A stretch of DNA of 64,000 nt, taken from positions 3,204,439 through 3,268,438 of the forward strand of contig NZ_CP036150.1 in NCBI RefSeq assembly GCF_008329965.1, in the 5' to 3' direction. The stretch comes from Oceanispirochaeta crateris (GTDB taxonomy: Bacteria > Spirochaetota > Spirochaetia > DSM-2461). This document shows, one piece after another, positions 52,936 to 61,369 of this stretch (its first letter is position 1; each line of letters starts with the position of its first letter). Below the pieces are notes generated by a model. It made no database searches, had not been told where the DNA came from, and worked only from the letters and a program-made list of their open reading frames with translations. The translations under genes and the position numbers were made by a program.

Positions 52936-54303
52936 TTGCAGGTTCAAAGAACCGTCATATCACAGGAACAACGCCTTAAAATGAGTCCTCAGATGTATCA
53001 ATCCATACAGCTGATGGCTTTGCCCATTCAGGATCTCAGACAGAAAATTGCCGAAGAGGTTGAGAAAAATCCTGCTCTTGAAGAAGTTGAATCTTCGAAG
53101 GCCGCAACCCTGGACGATATGACTCCTAAGAAAAGTGATGAGTTTGATCCTTTTGAGAATTCCTCGGACCCGGGATATCAACGGGGAACCGTAACAGGGG
53201 AAGATACAAAGCGGAAATTCCTCGAAGGAGCTATTTCCCGCGGAGAATCTCTTCAGGATCATCTTCTCTGGCAGCTGCATATGACTGTTCTTTCTGAGGA
53301 AGAGAATCGTATTGGTGAGCTTCTCATCAGTAATTTGGATGGGAATGGATTTCACATGGAGCCTCCCAGGACTCTGGTTCGGGAGGAAGATCGGGATATT
53401 CTAGAGAAGATGATGCTATTGATTCAGGGCTTTGATCCCCTTGGTGTCTGCGCAGCCGATCATAGGGAGTCTTTGCTCATTCAGGCTCATCTCAGAGAGG
53501 ATATGCCCGTTGAAGTGGACAAGGTTCTGACCGATTTAATGGAATTGCTCGAGAAAGAGAAATATAATGAAATTATAAGACAGCTGAAGATCAGCAGAGA
53601 ACGTTGGGATGGAATCATGGAGTTTCTGAAATCTCTGGATCCTTATCCTGGCAGTATCTACTCTCAGAGTTCTTATAATTATGTGATACCGGATTTGATT
53701 GTCCGGAAGAAAGATGGTGAGTTTGTAATCGTCCTTAATGATGAGGAAATTCCGGTTCTGCGCATCAATTCTTTTTTCGAAGACATTCAAGAGGGAGGAG
53801 TTGGCGAGGACAAAAAGGTCAAACAGTTTGTGAACGGACGGGTCCGTGATGCCCGATGGTTTATTGGCAGCATCAATCAAAGAAATATGACTTTGCTTAA
53901 GACGGCTACGGCCATCCTTGAGTTTCAAAGAGAATTCTTCAGAAGAGGTCCAAAATACCTGAATCCTCTCACTCTGAAAGATGTCGCCGGTGAGATCGGA
54001 GTCCACGAAGCCACTGTTTCAAGGATCACCACGAATAAATATGTTCAGACCGAATGGGGAATCTACGAACTGAAACACTTTTTTACCAATTCCATTTCTG
54101 GAGCAGGCTCCGGTGGATCAAAGTTTTCCAAAGAGGGAGTGAAAGAGGTTATCCGCGAGATCATTGCTGAATCTTCTGAGGAACAGAAGCTGTCAGATCA
54201 GAAGATTTCTGATCTTTTGAGTAAAAAAGGAATTAGTATTGCTAGGAGGACTGTTGCCAAGTACAGAAAAGAACTTGCATTGGGCTCATCCTTCAAGCGG
54301 TAA
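52936..54303 (+). CDS. rpoN: RNA polymerase sigma-54 factor RpoN
   Basis: A 455-residue sigma-54. Region I (VISQEQRLKMSPQMYQSIQL) contacts activators; a core-binding domain follows (EVEKNPALEEVESS, SLQDHLLWQLHMTVLSEEE); the DNA-binding region ends with the RpoN box ARRTVAKYRKELALGSS. The start is TTG with GGAGG 5 bases upstream. It lies 105 bases after lptB, as in many Gram-negative bacteria. The NtrX-type activator at 58397 would be a partner. Confidence 0.96.
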   Translation: MQVQRTVISQEQRLKMSPQMYQSIQLMALPIQDLRQKIAEEVEKNPALEEVESSKAATLDDMTPKKSDEFDPFENSSDPGYQRGTVTGEDTKRKFLEGAISRGESLQDHLLWQLHMTVLSEEENRIGELLISNLDGNGFHMEPPRTLVREEDRDILEKMMLLIQGFDPLGVCAADHRESLLIQAHLREDMPVEVDKVLTDLMELLEKEKYNEIIRQLKISRERWDGIMEFLKSLDPYPGSIYSQSSYNYVIPDLIVRKKDGEFVIVLNDEEIPVLRINSFFEDIQEGGVGEDKKVKQFVNGRVRDARWFIGSINQRNMTLLKTATAILEFQREFFRRGPKYLNPLTLKDVAGEIGVHEATVSRITTNKYVQTEWGIYELKHFFTNSISGAGSGGSKFSKEGVKEVIREIIAESSEEQKLSDQKISDLLSKKGISIARRTVAKYRKELALGSSFKR

Positions 54304-54365
54304 TAATTTATATTTTGATCTTGGTGCCGTGATTTCAATATGGCGTCACTTGATAGGAGGCTACT

Positions 54366-54680
54366 ATGACTGTAGAGCTTAAAGGTGTTCATTTTGATGT
54401 ATCTGACAAAACAAGGGAGTATGTGGATAAAAAGCTGAAAAGGCTGAAACATGTGGAAGAACTGATTGTAGACTTCCATATCACTTTATTCAGAGACCCC
54501 AAGGGTCTGTATACTGCTTCATCAGACGCCCATTTTCGCTGGGGACAGAATAGCCATGTCAAGGTTGAAGATAGGGACCTGCATAAAGCAATCGATATTA
54601 TGTTTGATAAAATGGAGCATAAAGCCACGAAGGAAAAAGAAAAAATTCAGGAACATGCTACTGAGAAACCTAGCATCTAG
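54366..54680 (+). CDS. hpf: Ribosome hibernation-promoting factor HPF (short form)
   Basis: A 104-residue RaiA/HPF protein: MTVELKGVHFDVSDKTREYV, VDKKLKRLKHVEELIVDFHI, and RDLHKAIDIMFDKMEHKATK. It matches the short form without the C-terminal dimerisation domain. It binds the 30S decoding region in stationary phase. It follows rpoN as in proteobacteria and is closed by a terminator. AGGAGG precedes the ATG. Confidence 0.92.
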   Translation: MTVELKGVHFDVSDKTREYVDKKLKRLKHVEELIVDFHITLFRDPKGLYTASSDAHFRWGQNSHVKVEDRDLHKAIDIMFDKMEHKATKEKEKIQEHATEKPSI

Positions 54681-54703
54681 TTTTGATTAATTATCCTATA
54701 TTG

Positions 54704-54734
54704 AGGTCCTCTCTGCTTAGAGAGGGCCTTTTTT
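54704..54734 (+). terminator. Rho-independent terminator after hpf
   Basis: AGGTCCTCTCT, GCTT loop, AGAGAGGGCCT followed by a T-run. The stem is 11 bp with one G-T pair. It ends the lpt-rpoN-hpf operon and separates it from hprK. Confidence 0.9.
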
Positions 54735-54825
54735 CTGTCTAGGCGGTACTTTGTAATTCTAAAAAAGAGTAGAATTTTCACGAAATAGAAGATAAAATCA
54801 AAGTTCCCGATGTATTCGGAGAAAG

Positions 54826-55827
54826 TTGAGGAACCTGTTGGGTAAATTTACAGTCCTGGATCTTCTGGATCTGGATCTGCATGACTATAACGCGTTAAAA
54901 CTCAAATGTCTTGCCGGAAGGAAAGGTCTGGTAAAAACAATTGATCATATGGAATTAAACCGACCAGGCTTGGCTTTGACTGGTTTTTTCAAAACCTTTG
55001 CTCCTCAGAGAGTTCAGGTTTTCAGTGCTGCCGAGCATGAATATTTAAAGGAAATGGAAAAAAAAGGAGACTTTTCTTCAGTGGAAAAGCTGTTTTCCTT
55101 CCCCATTCCCTTTTGTGTGTTTTGCCGGGATATGACACCTGCAGACTGGTTTCTTGCTGTGGCCGAAAAGGCCGGAATCCCGGTTCTTCAAACTCCGCTG
55201 CCATCCAATGAGTTCTCTGTCAGGATTATAAGAACCTTGGGGGATATTCTGGCCCCACAGGAAAAACAGCATGCCGTACTGGTTGAAGTATTCGGGATGG
55301 GAGTCCTTATAAAGGGAGATAGCGGCGTTGGGAAGAGTGAGACTGCTCTGGAGCTGCTGGAACGGGGGCATCGATTGATCTCAGACGATTCGGTCCTTTT
55401 AAAATGCCTCAGCGGAAAGATCATTATGGGTTACAGTGACGACCGTATTCTGGGGCATCATATGGAGATCCGGGGGTTGGGAATCATTAATGTCTCCCAG
55501 ATTTTTGGAGTTCGGGGTATTCGTGACAGAAAGCAGGTACAGATGGTCATTAATCTGGAAGAATGGGATTCTTCAAAAAATTATGATCGACTTGGTACAG
55601 TGGATCTTACATCTGATATACTGGGAGTGAAGATCCCCACTTTTAATATCCCTGTCAAACCGGGCAGGAATATTCCGGTGATCATCGAAACCGCGGCATT
55701 AAATGAACGATTGAAACATAAAGGTCATTATGCGGCTAAAGAATTTAATAAAAATCTGATTCAGATGCTGGAAAGTGATAATGCCAGGAAGATGTATCAG
55801 GATAATTATCTTACTAAGCAGGATTAA
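54826..55827 (+). CDS. hprK: HPr kinase/phosphorylase HprK
   Basis: A 333-residue bifunctional enzyme acting on Ser46 of HPr. The N-terminal domain (TVLDLLDLDLHDYN, GLALTGFF) precedes the catalytic domain: His149 in QHAVLVEVFGMG, Walker A GDSGVGKS at 164-171, LLERGHRLISDDSVLLK, the HprK signature EIRGLGIINVSQIFGVRGIR and the C-terminal RNIPVIIETAAL. The start is TTG with GGAG upstream. ptsH lies 3 bases downstream. Confidence 0.96.
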   Translation: MRNLLGKFTVLDLLDLDLHDYNALKLKCLAGRKGLVKTIDHMELNRPGLALTGFFKTFAPQRVQVFSAAEHEYLKEMEKKGDFSSVEKLFSFPIPFCVFCRDMTPADWFLAVAEKAGIPVLQTPLPSNEFSVRIIRTLGDILAPQEKQHAVLVEVFGMGVLIKGDSGVGKSETALELLERGHRLISDDSVLLKCLSGKIIMGYSDDRILGHHMEIRGLGIINVSQIFGVRGIRDRKQVQMVINLEEWDSSKNYDRLGTVDLTSDILGVKIPTFNIPVKPGRNIPVIIETAALNERLKHKGHYAAKEFNKNLIQMLESDNARKMYQDNYLTKQD

Positions 55828-55830
55828 AGA

Positions 55831-56097
55831 ATGGTTCAGAAAAATACGCTAGTTAAAAATAGAGCAGGGTTGCATGCCAGACCGGCAGCTTTAATTGTGC
55901 AGACTGCCTCACAGTTTGATTCATCGGTTTTCATTGAAATGGGAACTGAAAAAATAAATGCCAAGTCCATTATGGGTATTCTGACAATGGGTGCCGGATA
56001 TGATACCGAGGTGGTTATTACCGCCGAAGGTCCGGATGAGCAGGGAGCACTTGATGCGTTGTTGGCCCTTTTTGAAAGCAGGTTTGAAGAGGATTGA
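55831..56097 (+). CDS. ptsH: Phosphocarrier protein HPr
   Basis: An 88-residue HPr with both phosphorylation sites: His15 in RAGLHARPAA and Ser46 in NAKSIMGILTM. It directly follows hprK, so kinase and substrate are coexpressed. No enzyme I or EII genes are in the window, so a regulatory role (as reported for spirochaetes with incomplete PTS) is possible. Its last 44 bases overlap the next gene. Confidence 0.95.
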   Translation: MVQKNTLVKNRAGLHARPAALIVQTASQFDSSVFIEMGTEKINAKSIMGILTMGAGYDTEVVITAEGPDEQGALDALLALFESRFEED

Positions 56098-56644
56098 ATC
56101 TGTCTCGGGGGTCTTTATTGTATTGATTCTGACCCTATCAGCAGTCCCTGTCTCTGGTAAGGAGTCATTTTCGGCTTCTTACAGCATTGGAGATGAGGGT
56201 GGGCTTCTTTTTTATTATCATCCGGAGTCTATCCCTGAACAACTGATTCGAAATAATATTAATAATGGACATCAGGCTGAAATCTATATTAAATTCCGGA
56301 TTCAGCAGAGGGGTTCCTCTCTTTTTATGGGTGCGGATAATCTGGAAATCCATGTCAGGAAGACAGGTTTTCGAGATCAGATCACCGGCGACTATATATT
56401 ACTCCTGGATGGGCGGGAAGTGAATGTTTACCGGGACTGGGAGCGTTTTTTTTCGGACTTTTCGGGTCTGCTGACCTATTCATCCGGGCCCATCCTCTCC
56501 AAAGATTCAATTCCGCTTATTAAAGCAAGAGAGAAAATCATATATAAAAAATTGGTACCGCCTTTCAGCATCCTTTACCTCCTGCCGGGTAAGTATGTCA
56601 GGCAGGGCTCCTGGAATACTGTACCACTGGAGGGAAATCGTTGA
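56054..56644 (+). CDS. DUF4390-like exported protein
   Basis: A protein of about 196 residues I do not recognise beyond a DUF4390 resemblance. A hydrophobic segment (VSGVFIVLILTLSAVPVSG) suggests a signal peptide, followed by a periplasmic beta-rich domain with YHPESIPEQLIRNNINNGHQ, EIYIKFRIQQRGSSLF and DYILLLDGREVNVYRDWERF. The start is uncertain; the ATG at 56054 has GGGAG six bases upstream. Its last bases overlap the sensor kinase start (TTGA). DUF4390 proteins often lie next to NtrY-like kinases, as here. Confidence 0.72.
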   Translation: MRCWPFLKAGLKRIESVSGVFIVLILTLSAVPVSGKESFSASYSIGDEGGLLFYYHPESIPEQLIRNNINNGHQAEIYIKFRIQQRGSSLFMGADNLEIHVRKTGFRDQITGDYILLLDGREVNVYRDWERFFSDFSGLLTYSSGPILSKDSIPLIKAREKIIYKKLVPPFSILYLLPGKYVRQGSWNTVPLEGNR

Positions 56645-58422
56645 AATTCCCGGCGTTGAGAGAGTTCCTCCAAAATAGTGTGATGACTGTTGTTCTTCTC
56701 TACCTTCTTGTGATTGTTTTAATCCTCGTTTTTTCTTCCAGCATCCTGGGTGGAATGGACCAGAATACAATTGGTGAAGATGGTATTTCTCTTATCCTCT
56801 TACTGGCTATACCATTAATCCTTATTTTTTCCCTTGGATACAGTTTTATCTATGTCTGGCGCAAGGTGAGAACAAAGCACTCGACCTATCGCTTTAGGCT
56901 GCGTCTTGTCCTTTTGATATTTCTTATCATCTTTTTGGTATCCCTTCCCCAGACAGTCCTTTCCCTGCGTTTTGTCGAAATGGTTTTTAACAGATGGTTT
57001 GGTCCCGATGTGGGCATTGCCCTGGATAGTGGGCTGGAGATTGCCCTGGAATATTATTCTGATCTCAATAGGGAGTTGGTCGACATTGGAAACAGCCCCT
57101 ATTTTTCCCTCTCCGTTTCCAGGGTCTCCCAGTCTCCCGAGAGAGTGTGGAAGGAGCTGAAGTCGCAGTTTCCCTTGATTGAAGGGGTTCAGCTTCTCTC
57201 TCCCGATGATTTGTTTGTCTTTGGAGATCCCAGGTTGACCTATTCGAGAGACGATTTAGAACTCATCAGTCCCGGTCTTATACCAAAGAGAACCGTTCCC
57301 GACTTTAGTATTCTTGGTTATATGAAGGAGATGCAGGTTAGTGGTATTCCCTACAGGGTTGTGCTTTATAGAACGATTCCCCGGGAATTCGATGAACACG
57401 CCCGGAATTTGACCCAGGTTATCGAAAAATTCAAACAGTTTGAAGAGTATGATCAACTTTTCAGGATCGGTCTCTTTCTGTTTTATGCTATATTTCTTGT
57501 TCCCATGCTCTTTTTGGGATTTGTTGTGGCCTTGGTGATTAGTCAACGTATGATCAAGCCATTTCTGGGATTGGAAGATGCAACAAGGCGGGTTGCCCAG
57601 GGAGATTATTCCTACAGACTCTTGAGCCGGGAGAAGGATGATTTTTCCTTCCTCTCGGATTCCTTCAATTCCATGGTGAAAGAGCTTGAAGTTTCCCGCC
57701 GGGAAACCCTACAAACAGAAAAGGTTTCGGCCTGGCAGGATATTGCCCAGAGACTGGCTCATGAGATTCGGAATCCACTGACTCCTATCAGGTTATATGC
57801 CCAGAGAGTACTGGCCAGACTGGACGATGATGAAATCCCACAAGAGGTCATTCGTAAAGGAATGAATCGGATCCTTGTTGAGGTTGATAATTTGAACAGC
57901 CTCCTCACGGAATTTCGTGAATTTGCGAGGCAAAAGCCCCCTGCGATGGAAGATCTGAATCTCAGAAAGTTTCTTTATTCTATCGTTGAGGTTCTTGAAG
58001 AATCAAATCCTGGAGTCGTTTTTCATATGGATGACCTTCAGGAAAACCTTTATATTCATGCGGATCAGGGACAGATCAGGCAGGTATTTCAGAATCTAAT
58101 ATCCAATGCTCTGCAGGCTATTGATGGAGATGGAGTCATCATATTAAGAGCAGATCTTGTGAAGAAGGGTTATTCTGTTTACTGTAGGATACAGGTTTCT
58201 GATTCTGGCCCCGGAATCCCCGATGAGATGCAGGATAAAGTTTTTAATCCCTATTTTACGACAAGAGAAGATGGTACAGGCCTGGGCCTTTCCATAGTAG
58301 AAAGGATCATTCACGATCATAAAGGCCGTATCTGGGTTGAGTCTGTGCCGGGAGAGGGGACTACATTTTACCTGGATCTTCCTTATGAGGAGTTGTATGG
58401 AAAAGATACTGATCATAGATGA
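56641..58422 (+). CDS. NtrY-like sensor histidine kinase
   Basis: A 593-residue membrane kinase. Three N-terminal helices (MTVVLLYLLVIVLILVFSS, ISLILLLAIPLILIFSLGYS, LRLVLLIFLIIFLVSLPQTV) and a fourth at about 280-305 bracket a periplasmic sensor; a HAMP domain follows (MIKPFLGLEDATRRVAQGDY). The HisKA motif is RLAHEIRNPLTPIRLYAQRV with His374, and the ATPase has NLISNALQAI, DSGPGIPDEM and GTGLGLSIVERI. The start is TTG with GGAGGG upstream. It pairs with the overlapping response regulator. Confidence 0.92.
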   Translation: MKFPALREFLQNSVMTVVLLYLLVIVLILVFSSSILGGMDQNTIGEDGISLILLLAIPLILIFSLGYSFIYVWRKVRTKHSTYRFRLRLVLLIFLIIFLVSLPQTVLSLRFVEMVFNRWFGPDVGIALDSGLEIALEYYSDLNRELVDIGNSPYFSLSVSRVSQSPERVWKELKSQFPLIEGVQLLSPDDLFVFGDPRLTYSRDDLELISPGLIPKRTVPDFSILGYMKEMQVSGIPYRVVLYRTIPREFDEHARNLTQVIEKFKQFEEYDQLFRIGLFLFYAIFLVPMLFLGFVVALVISQRMIKPFLGLEDATRRVAQGDYSYRLLSREKDDFSFLSDSFNSMVKELEVSRRETLQTEKVSAWQDIAQRLAHEIRNPLTPIRLYAQRVLARLDDDEIPQEVIRKGMNRILVEVDNLNSLLTEFREFARQKPPAMEDLNLRKFLYSIVEVLEESNPGVVFHMDDLQENLYIHADQGQIRQVFQNLISNALQAIDGDGVIILRADLVKKGYSVYCRIQVSDSGPGIPDEMQDKVFNPYFTTREDGTGLGLSIVERIIHDHKGRIWVESVPGEGTTFYLDLPYEELYGKDTDHR

Positions 58423-59758
58423 TGAACCCTCTGTCAGAGAAGTTCTAAATGATATACTGAGTGATGAAGGGTATGAAATCCTGGAAGCTCCCGACGGTGT
58501 TGAAGGTCTTCGGATGATGAAGACCGAACCAGTGGATCTTGTTTTTCTGGATATTTGGTTGCCCAAGATGGGTGGAATCGATGTGCTGAAAGTCATACGC
58601 GAAGAGTATCCTGTTGTTTCAGTTCTTATCATATCCGGACATGCCAATGTCGATCTGGCTGTTAAAGCCATCAAAATGGGAGCCTTTGATTTTCTAGAAA
58701 AGCCCTTGGATATGACCCGGGTTCTCACGCTGAGTAGAAATGCTCTGGAACTTGAAAAACTGAGAAAAGAGAACCGTTCTCTAAAAACCACAGCTGTGCC
58801 TGATGATCAGATGGTCGGAGAAAGTGCCGAAATCAGACAGATCCGGGACATTATTAAACAGAGTGCCGATTCAGAGGCCAGAGTCATGATTCTGGGGGAC
58901 AATGGTACGGGAAAAGAGCTGGTGGCCCGGGCTCTCCATAACAACAGTTCCCGGAGGCATGAACCCTTTATAGAAGTCAATTGTGCGGCGATACCCGAAA
59001 ATCTGATTGAGAGTGAACTCTTTGGTCATGAAAAGGGCTCCTTTACCGGTGCCGCCAGATTAAAAAAAGGAAAGTTTGAGCTGGCAGACGGCGGAACTCT
59101 TTTTCTGGATGAAGTTGCCGATATGTCTCTGGGAGCTCAGGCTAAGGTGTTACGTGCCATCCAGGAGATGAAATTCGATCGAATTGGCGGAACAGAACAG
59201 GTTTCAGTGGATGTCCGTGTCATCTCTGCTACCAATAAAGATATCATGAGAGAGATCGAGGACGGCCGCTTCAGGGAAGACCTCTATTTCAGGCTCAATG
59301 TTGTTCCTATCCATGTTCCTTCCCTCAATGAGAGGGTTGAGGACATCCCTCTGCTTGTGAAGCATTTTATGAAGCTCTTTACACCGGCTGGCCAGAACCC
59401 CCGAAGTATTTCTGCCGAAGGCCTGGAAGAAATGACCCACTTCCCCTGGTCTGGAAATATACGGGAATTGAAAAATTTTATTGAAAGAATTAGTATCATG
59501 TCGGAAGGGGACATCATATCCAGAGAATCGGTGATGGAGTTTCTGGGAGAACAGAAGAGATCCCGAAAGTCGCCTCTTCTTGAAAAATTCGGAAATATGA
59601 AGCTCAATGAAGCCCGTGATGAGTTTGAACAGATCTTGCTACAGGACAGGTTGGAGACAAACGGGTATAATATATCCAAAACTGCTCAGGATCTTGGAAT
59701 CTATCCCAGTAACCTGCACAGTAAGATAAAAAAATATGGTCTGGAAATAATAAAATGA
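58397..59758 (+). CDS. NtrX-like sigma-54-dependent response regulator
   Basis: A 453-residue regulator. The ATG at 58397 gives MEKILIIDDEPSVREVLNDI; 20 codons of in-frame sequence upstream belong to the kinase. Receiver: VDLVFLDIWLPKMGGIDVLK with the phospho-Asp. AAA+ domain: Walker A ILGDNGTGKELVARAL, the sigma-54 contact ESELFGHEKGSFTGAARLKK, and Walker B GGTLFLDEVADM. A Fis-type HTH ends it (NGYNISKTAQDLGIYPSNLH). It overlaps the kinase by 26 bases. RpoN in this window is its expected partner. Confidence 0.94.
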   Translation: MEKILIIDDEPSVREVLNDILSDEGYEILEAPDGVEGLRMMKTEPVDLVFLDIWLPKMGGIDVLKVIREEYPVVSVLIISGHANVDLAVKAIKMGAFDFLEKPLDMTRVLTLSRNALELEKLRKENRSLKTTAVPDDQMVGESAEIRQIRDIIKQSADSEARVMILGDNGTGKELVARALHNNSSRRHEPFIEVNCAAIPENLIESELFGHEKGSFTGAARLKKGKFELADGGTLFLDEVADMSLGAQAKVLRAIQEMKFDRIGGTEQVSVDVRVISATNKDIMREIEDGRFREDLYFRLNVVPIHVPSLNERVEDIPLLVKHFMKLFTPAGQNPRSISAEGLEEMTHFPWSGNIRELKNFIERISIMSEGDIISRESVMEFLGEQKRSRKSPLLEKFGNMKLNEARDEFEQILLQDRLETNGYNISKTAQDLGIYPSNLHSKIKKYGLEIIK

Positions 59759-60357
59759 AAACTTTGACAAAACGACAGGGTGAGATTCTGGATTTTATCC
59801 GGACGTATATCCAAGAGAATCAATATCCTCCCTCTATCCGGGAAATCGGAAGAAATTTCAGTATTTCTGTCAAAGGAGCCTATGACCATGTGAAGGCCCT
59901 GGAGAAAAAAGAAGTCATTGCCATCAGTCATAATAAATCTAGGGCTATAACGCTGACTCCGGAAGTAGAGGAAAGTGAAGAACATAGGAAAATCCCGATT
60001 CTGGGAAGAGTCGCCGCCGGTCTTCCGCTTTTTGCAGAAGAGAACCATGATGGATTCGTCTCTCTCCCCGCCGATGTGTTAAAACAGGGAAATCTATTTG
60101 CCCTGAGGGTTCAGGGTGAGAGTATGACCGGAGCGGGTATCCTGGATGGGGATCTGGCTGTATTCATTCAGCAGCCTCTGGCTGATAATGGCGAAATTAT
60201 TGTGGCAATGGTTGATGATGCGGTCACTCTGAAACGCTTTTATAAAGAGAAAAATAGGGTTCGTCTCCAGGCTGAAAATCCGGCTTATCCTTCTATCTTT
60301 ACTCAAGATGTCAGAATCCTTGGAAAATTAATTACAATCATTAGGCAATATGGCTGA
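59755..60357 (+). CDS. lexA: LexA SOS repressor
   Basis: A 200-residue LexA. Winged-helix N-terminus: TKRQGEILDFIRTYIQENQY, PPSIREIGRNFSISVKGAYD. The self-cleavage site is Ala88-Gly89 in GRVAAGLP, with catalytic Ser123 in GESMTGAGIL and Lys160 in AVTLKRFYK. It overlaps the regulator by 4 bases and holA by 8, so SOS control of the cluster depends on upstream promoters. No LexA box is identified. Confidence 0.95.
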   Translation: MKTLTKRQGEILDFIRTYIQENQYPPSIREIGRNFSISVKGAYDHVKALEKKEVIAISHNKSRAITLTPEVEESEEHRKIPILGRVAAGLPLFAEENHDGFVSLPADVLKQGNLFALRVQGESMTGAGILDGDLAVFIQQPLADNGEIIVAMVDDAVTLKRFYKEKNRVRLQAENPAYPSIFTQDVRILGKLITIIRQYG

Positions 60358-61321
60358 AAAACAACTCCACATGCTTTTAGGTCCTGAGAAGGGACAAAAA
60401 GACCAATACCTGGATAATCTCAAAAAGGCTTTGAAAAAGAAGCACGGTGAAGCTCCAGAATCCCATCGTTTTTATCCCTTCGATACAGACATGAGCCAGA
60501 TCATCTCTATCCTCCGGAACGGCTCTCTTTTTTCATCCCATAAATTGGCTGTGATTTTAAACTGTGAAGAGATAAAAAAAGCCGCTGATTTGAAAATGTT
60601 GGCCCAATTTTGTAAGAATCTGCCAGAAGATGTGACTCTTGTTTTTTTGAGTGATTCTATCAGCGTTGATAAGAGGCTGACAGCCCTTGTTCCTGGGAGT
60701 GAAAAGAAAATTTTCTGGGAAATGTTTGATAATCAAAAGATGGGCTGGGTTCAGAAATACTTTGCCGACCAGGGAATGAAAATTGAGCCGACAGCCGTGA
60801 ATATTCTCCTTGAGATGGTTGAAAATAATACGGCCGATCTCCGGGAAGCCTGCCAGAAACTGTCCTTTTATTTTAATATTGGTGATCTCATACAGGTTGA
60901 AGACATTGATAACTTTGTATATCACAGTAAAGAAGAGAATGTTTTTACTCTATTTGAGAAGATGTTGCTTAAAGATCTTGCGGGAACCCTTGAGGTCTTT
61001 TCAAAAATAACACTCTCAGGAGAAATTGATCTCATATATCTCCTTTCTGGGCTCATGAGACAAATCAGAAGAGTCCTCAAGGTTAAGACAGCACTTGCCG
61101 AAGGTGAAACTTTACAGACTGCATTTCAGATGTATGAAGTCCGAGGGAAAAAAAATCAGAAAGTAACCGGAGACGGTCTCAGAAAATTTGGTTTAAAAGA
61201 ATTGGAAAGAGTTCAGCGGGAGGGAGAGATTTTAGACCGGAACATGAGAGAACTGAAGAAGGGTATGCAGATTGTATCTTTTCAACTCTTTCTAATTCGA
61301 TCTCTTAAAGGAAATGTGTAG
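60350..61321 (+). CDS. holA: DNA polymerase III delta subunit HolA
   Basis: A 323-residue clamp-loader delta subunit. It starts MLLGPEKGQKDQYLDNLKKA; the HolA pattern includes IISILRNGSLFSSHKLAVIL, EDVTLVFLSDSISVDKRLT and the domain-III segment DNFVYHSKEENVFTLFEKML, ending RNMRELKKGMQIVSFQLFLI. HolA lacks a Walker ATPase, as here. It overlaps lexA by 8 bases. A weak CCCTT/AAGGG hairpin follows at 61323-61335. Confidence 0.9.
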   Translation: MAEKQLHMLLGPEKGQKDQYLDNLKKALKKKHGEAPESHRFYPFDTDMSQIISILRNGSLFSSHKLAVILNCEEIKKAADLKMLAQFCKNLPEDVTLVFLSDSISVDKRLTALVPGSEKKIFWEMFDNQKMGWVQKYFADQGMKIEPTAVNILLEMVENNTADLREACQKLSFYFNIGDLIQVEDIDNFVYHSKEENVFTLFEKMLLKDLAGTLEVFSKITLSGEIDLIYLLSGLMRQIRRVLKVKTALAEGETLQTAFQMYEVRGKKNQKVTGDGLRKFGLKELERVQREGEILDRNMRELKKGMQIVSFQLFLIRSLKGNV

Positions 61322-61369
61322 TCCCTTAAAAAGGGCTCTTTTAAATTCCTTTAAAATGAAATTTAAATT

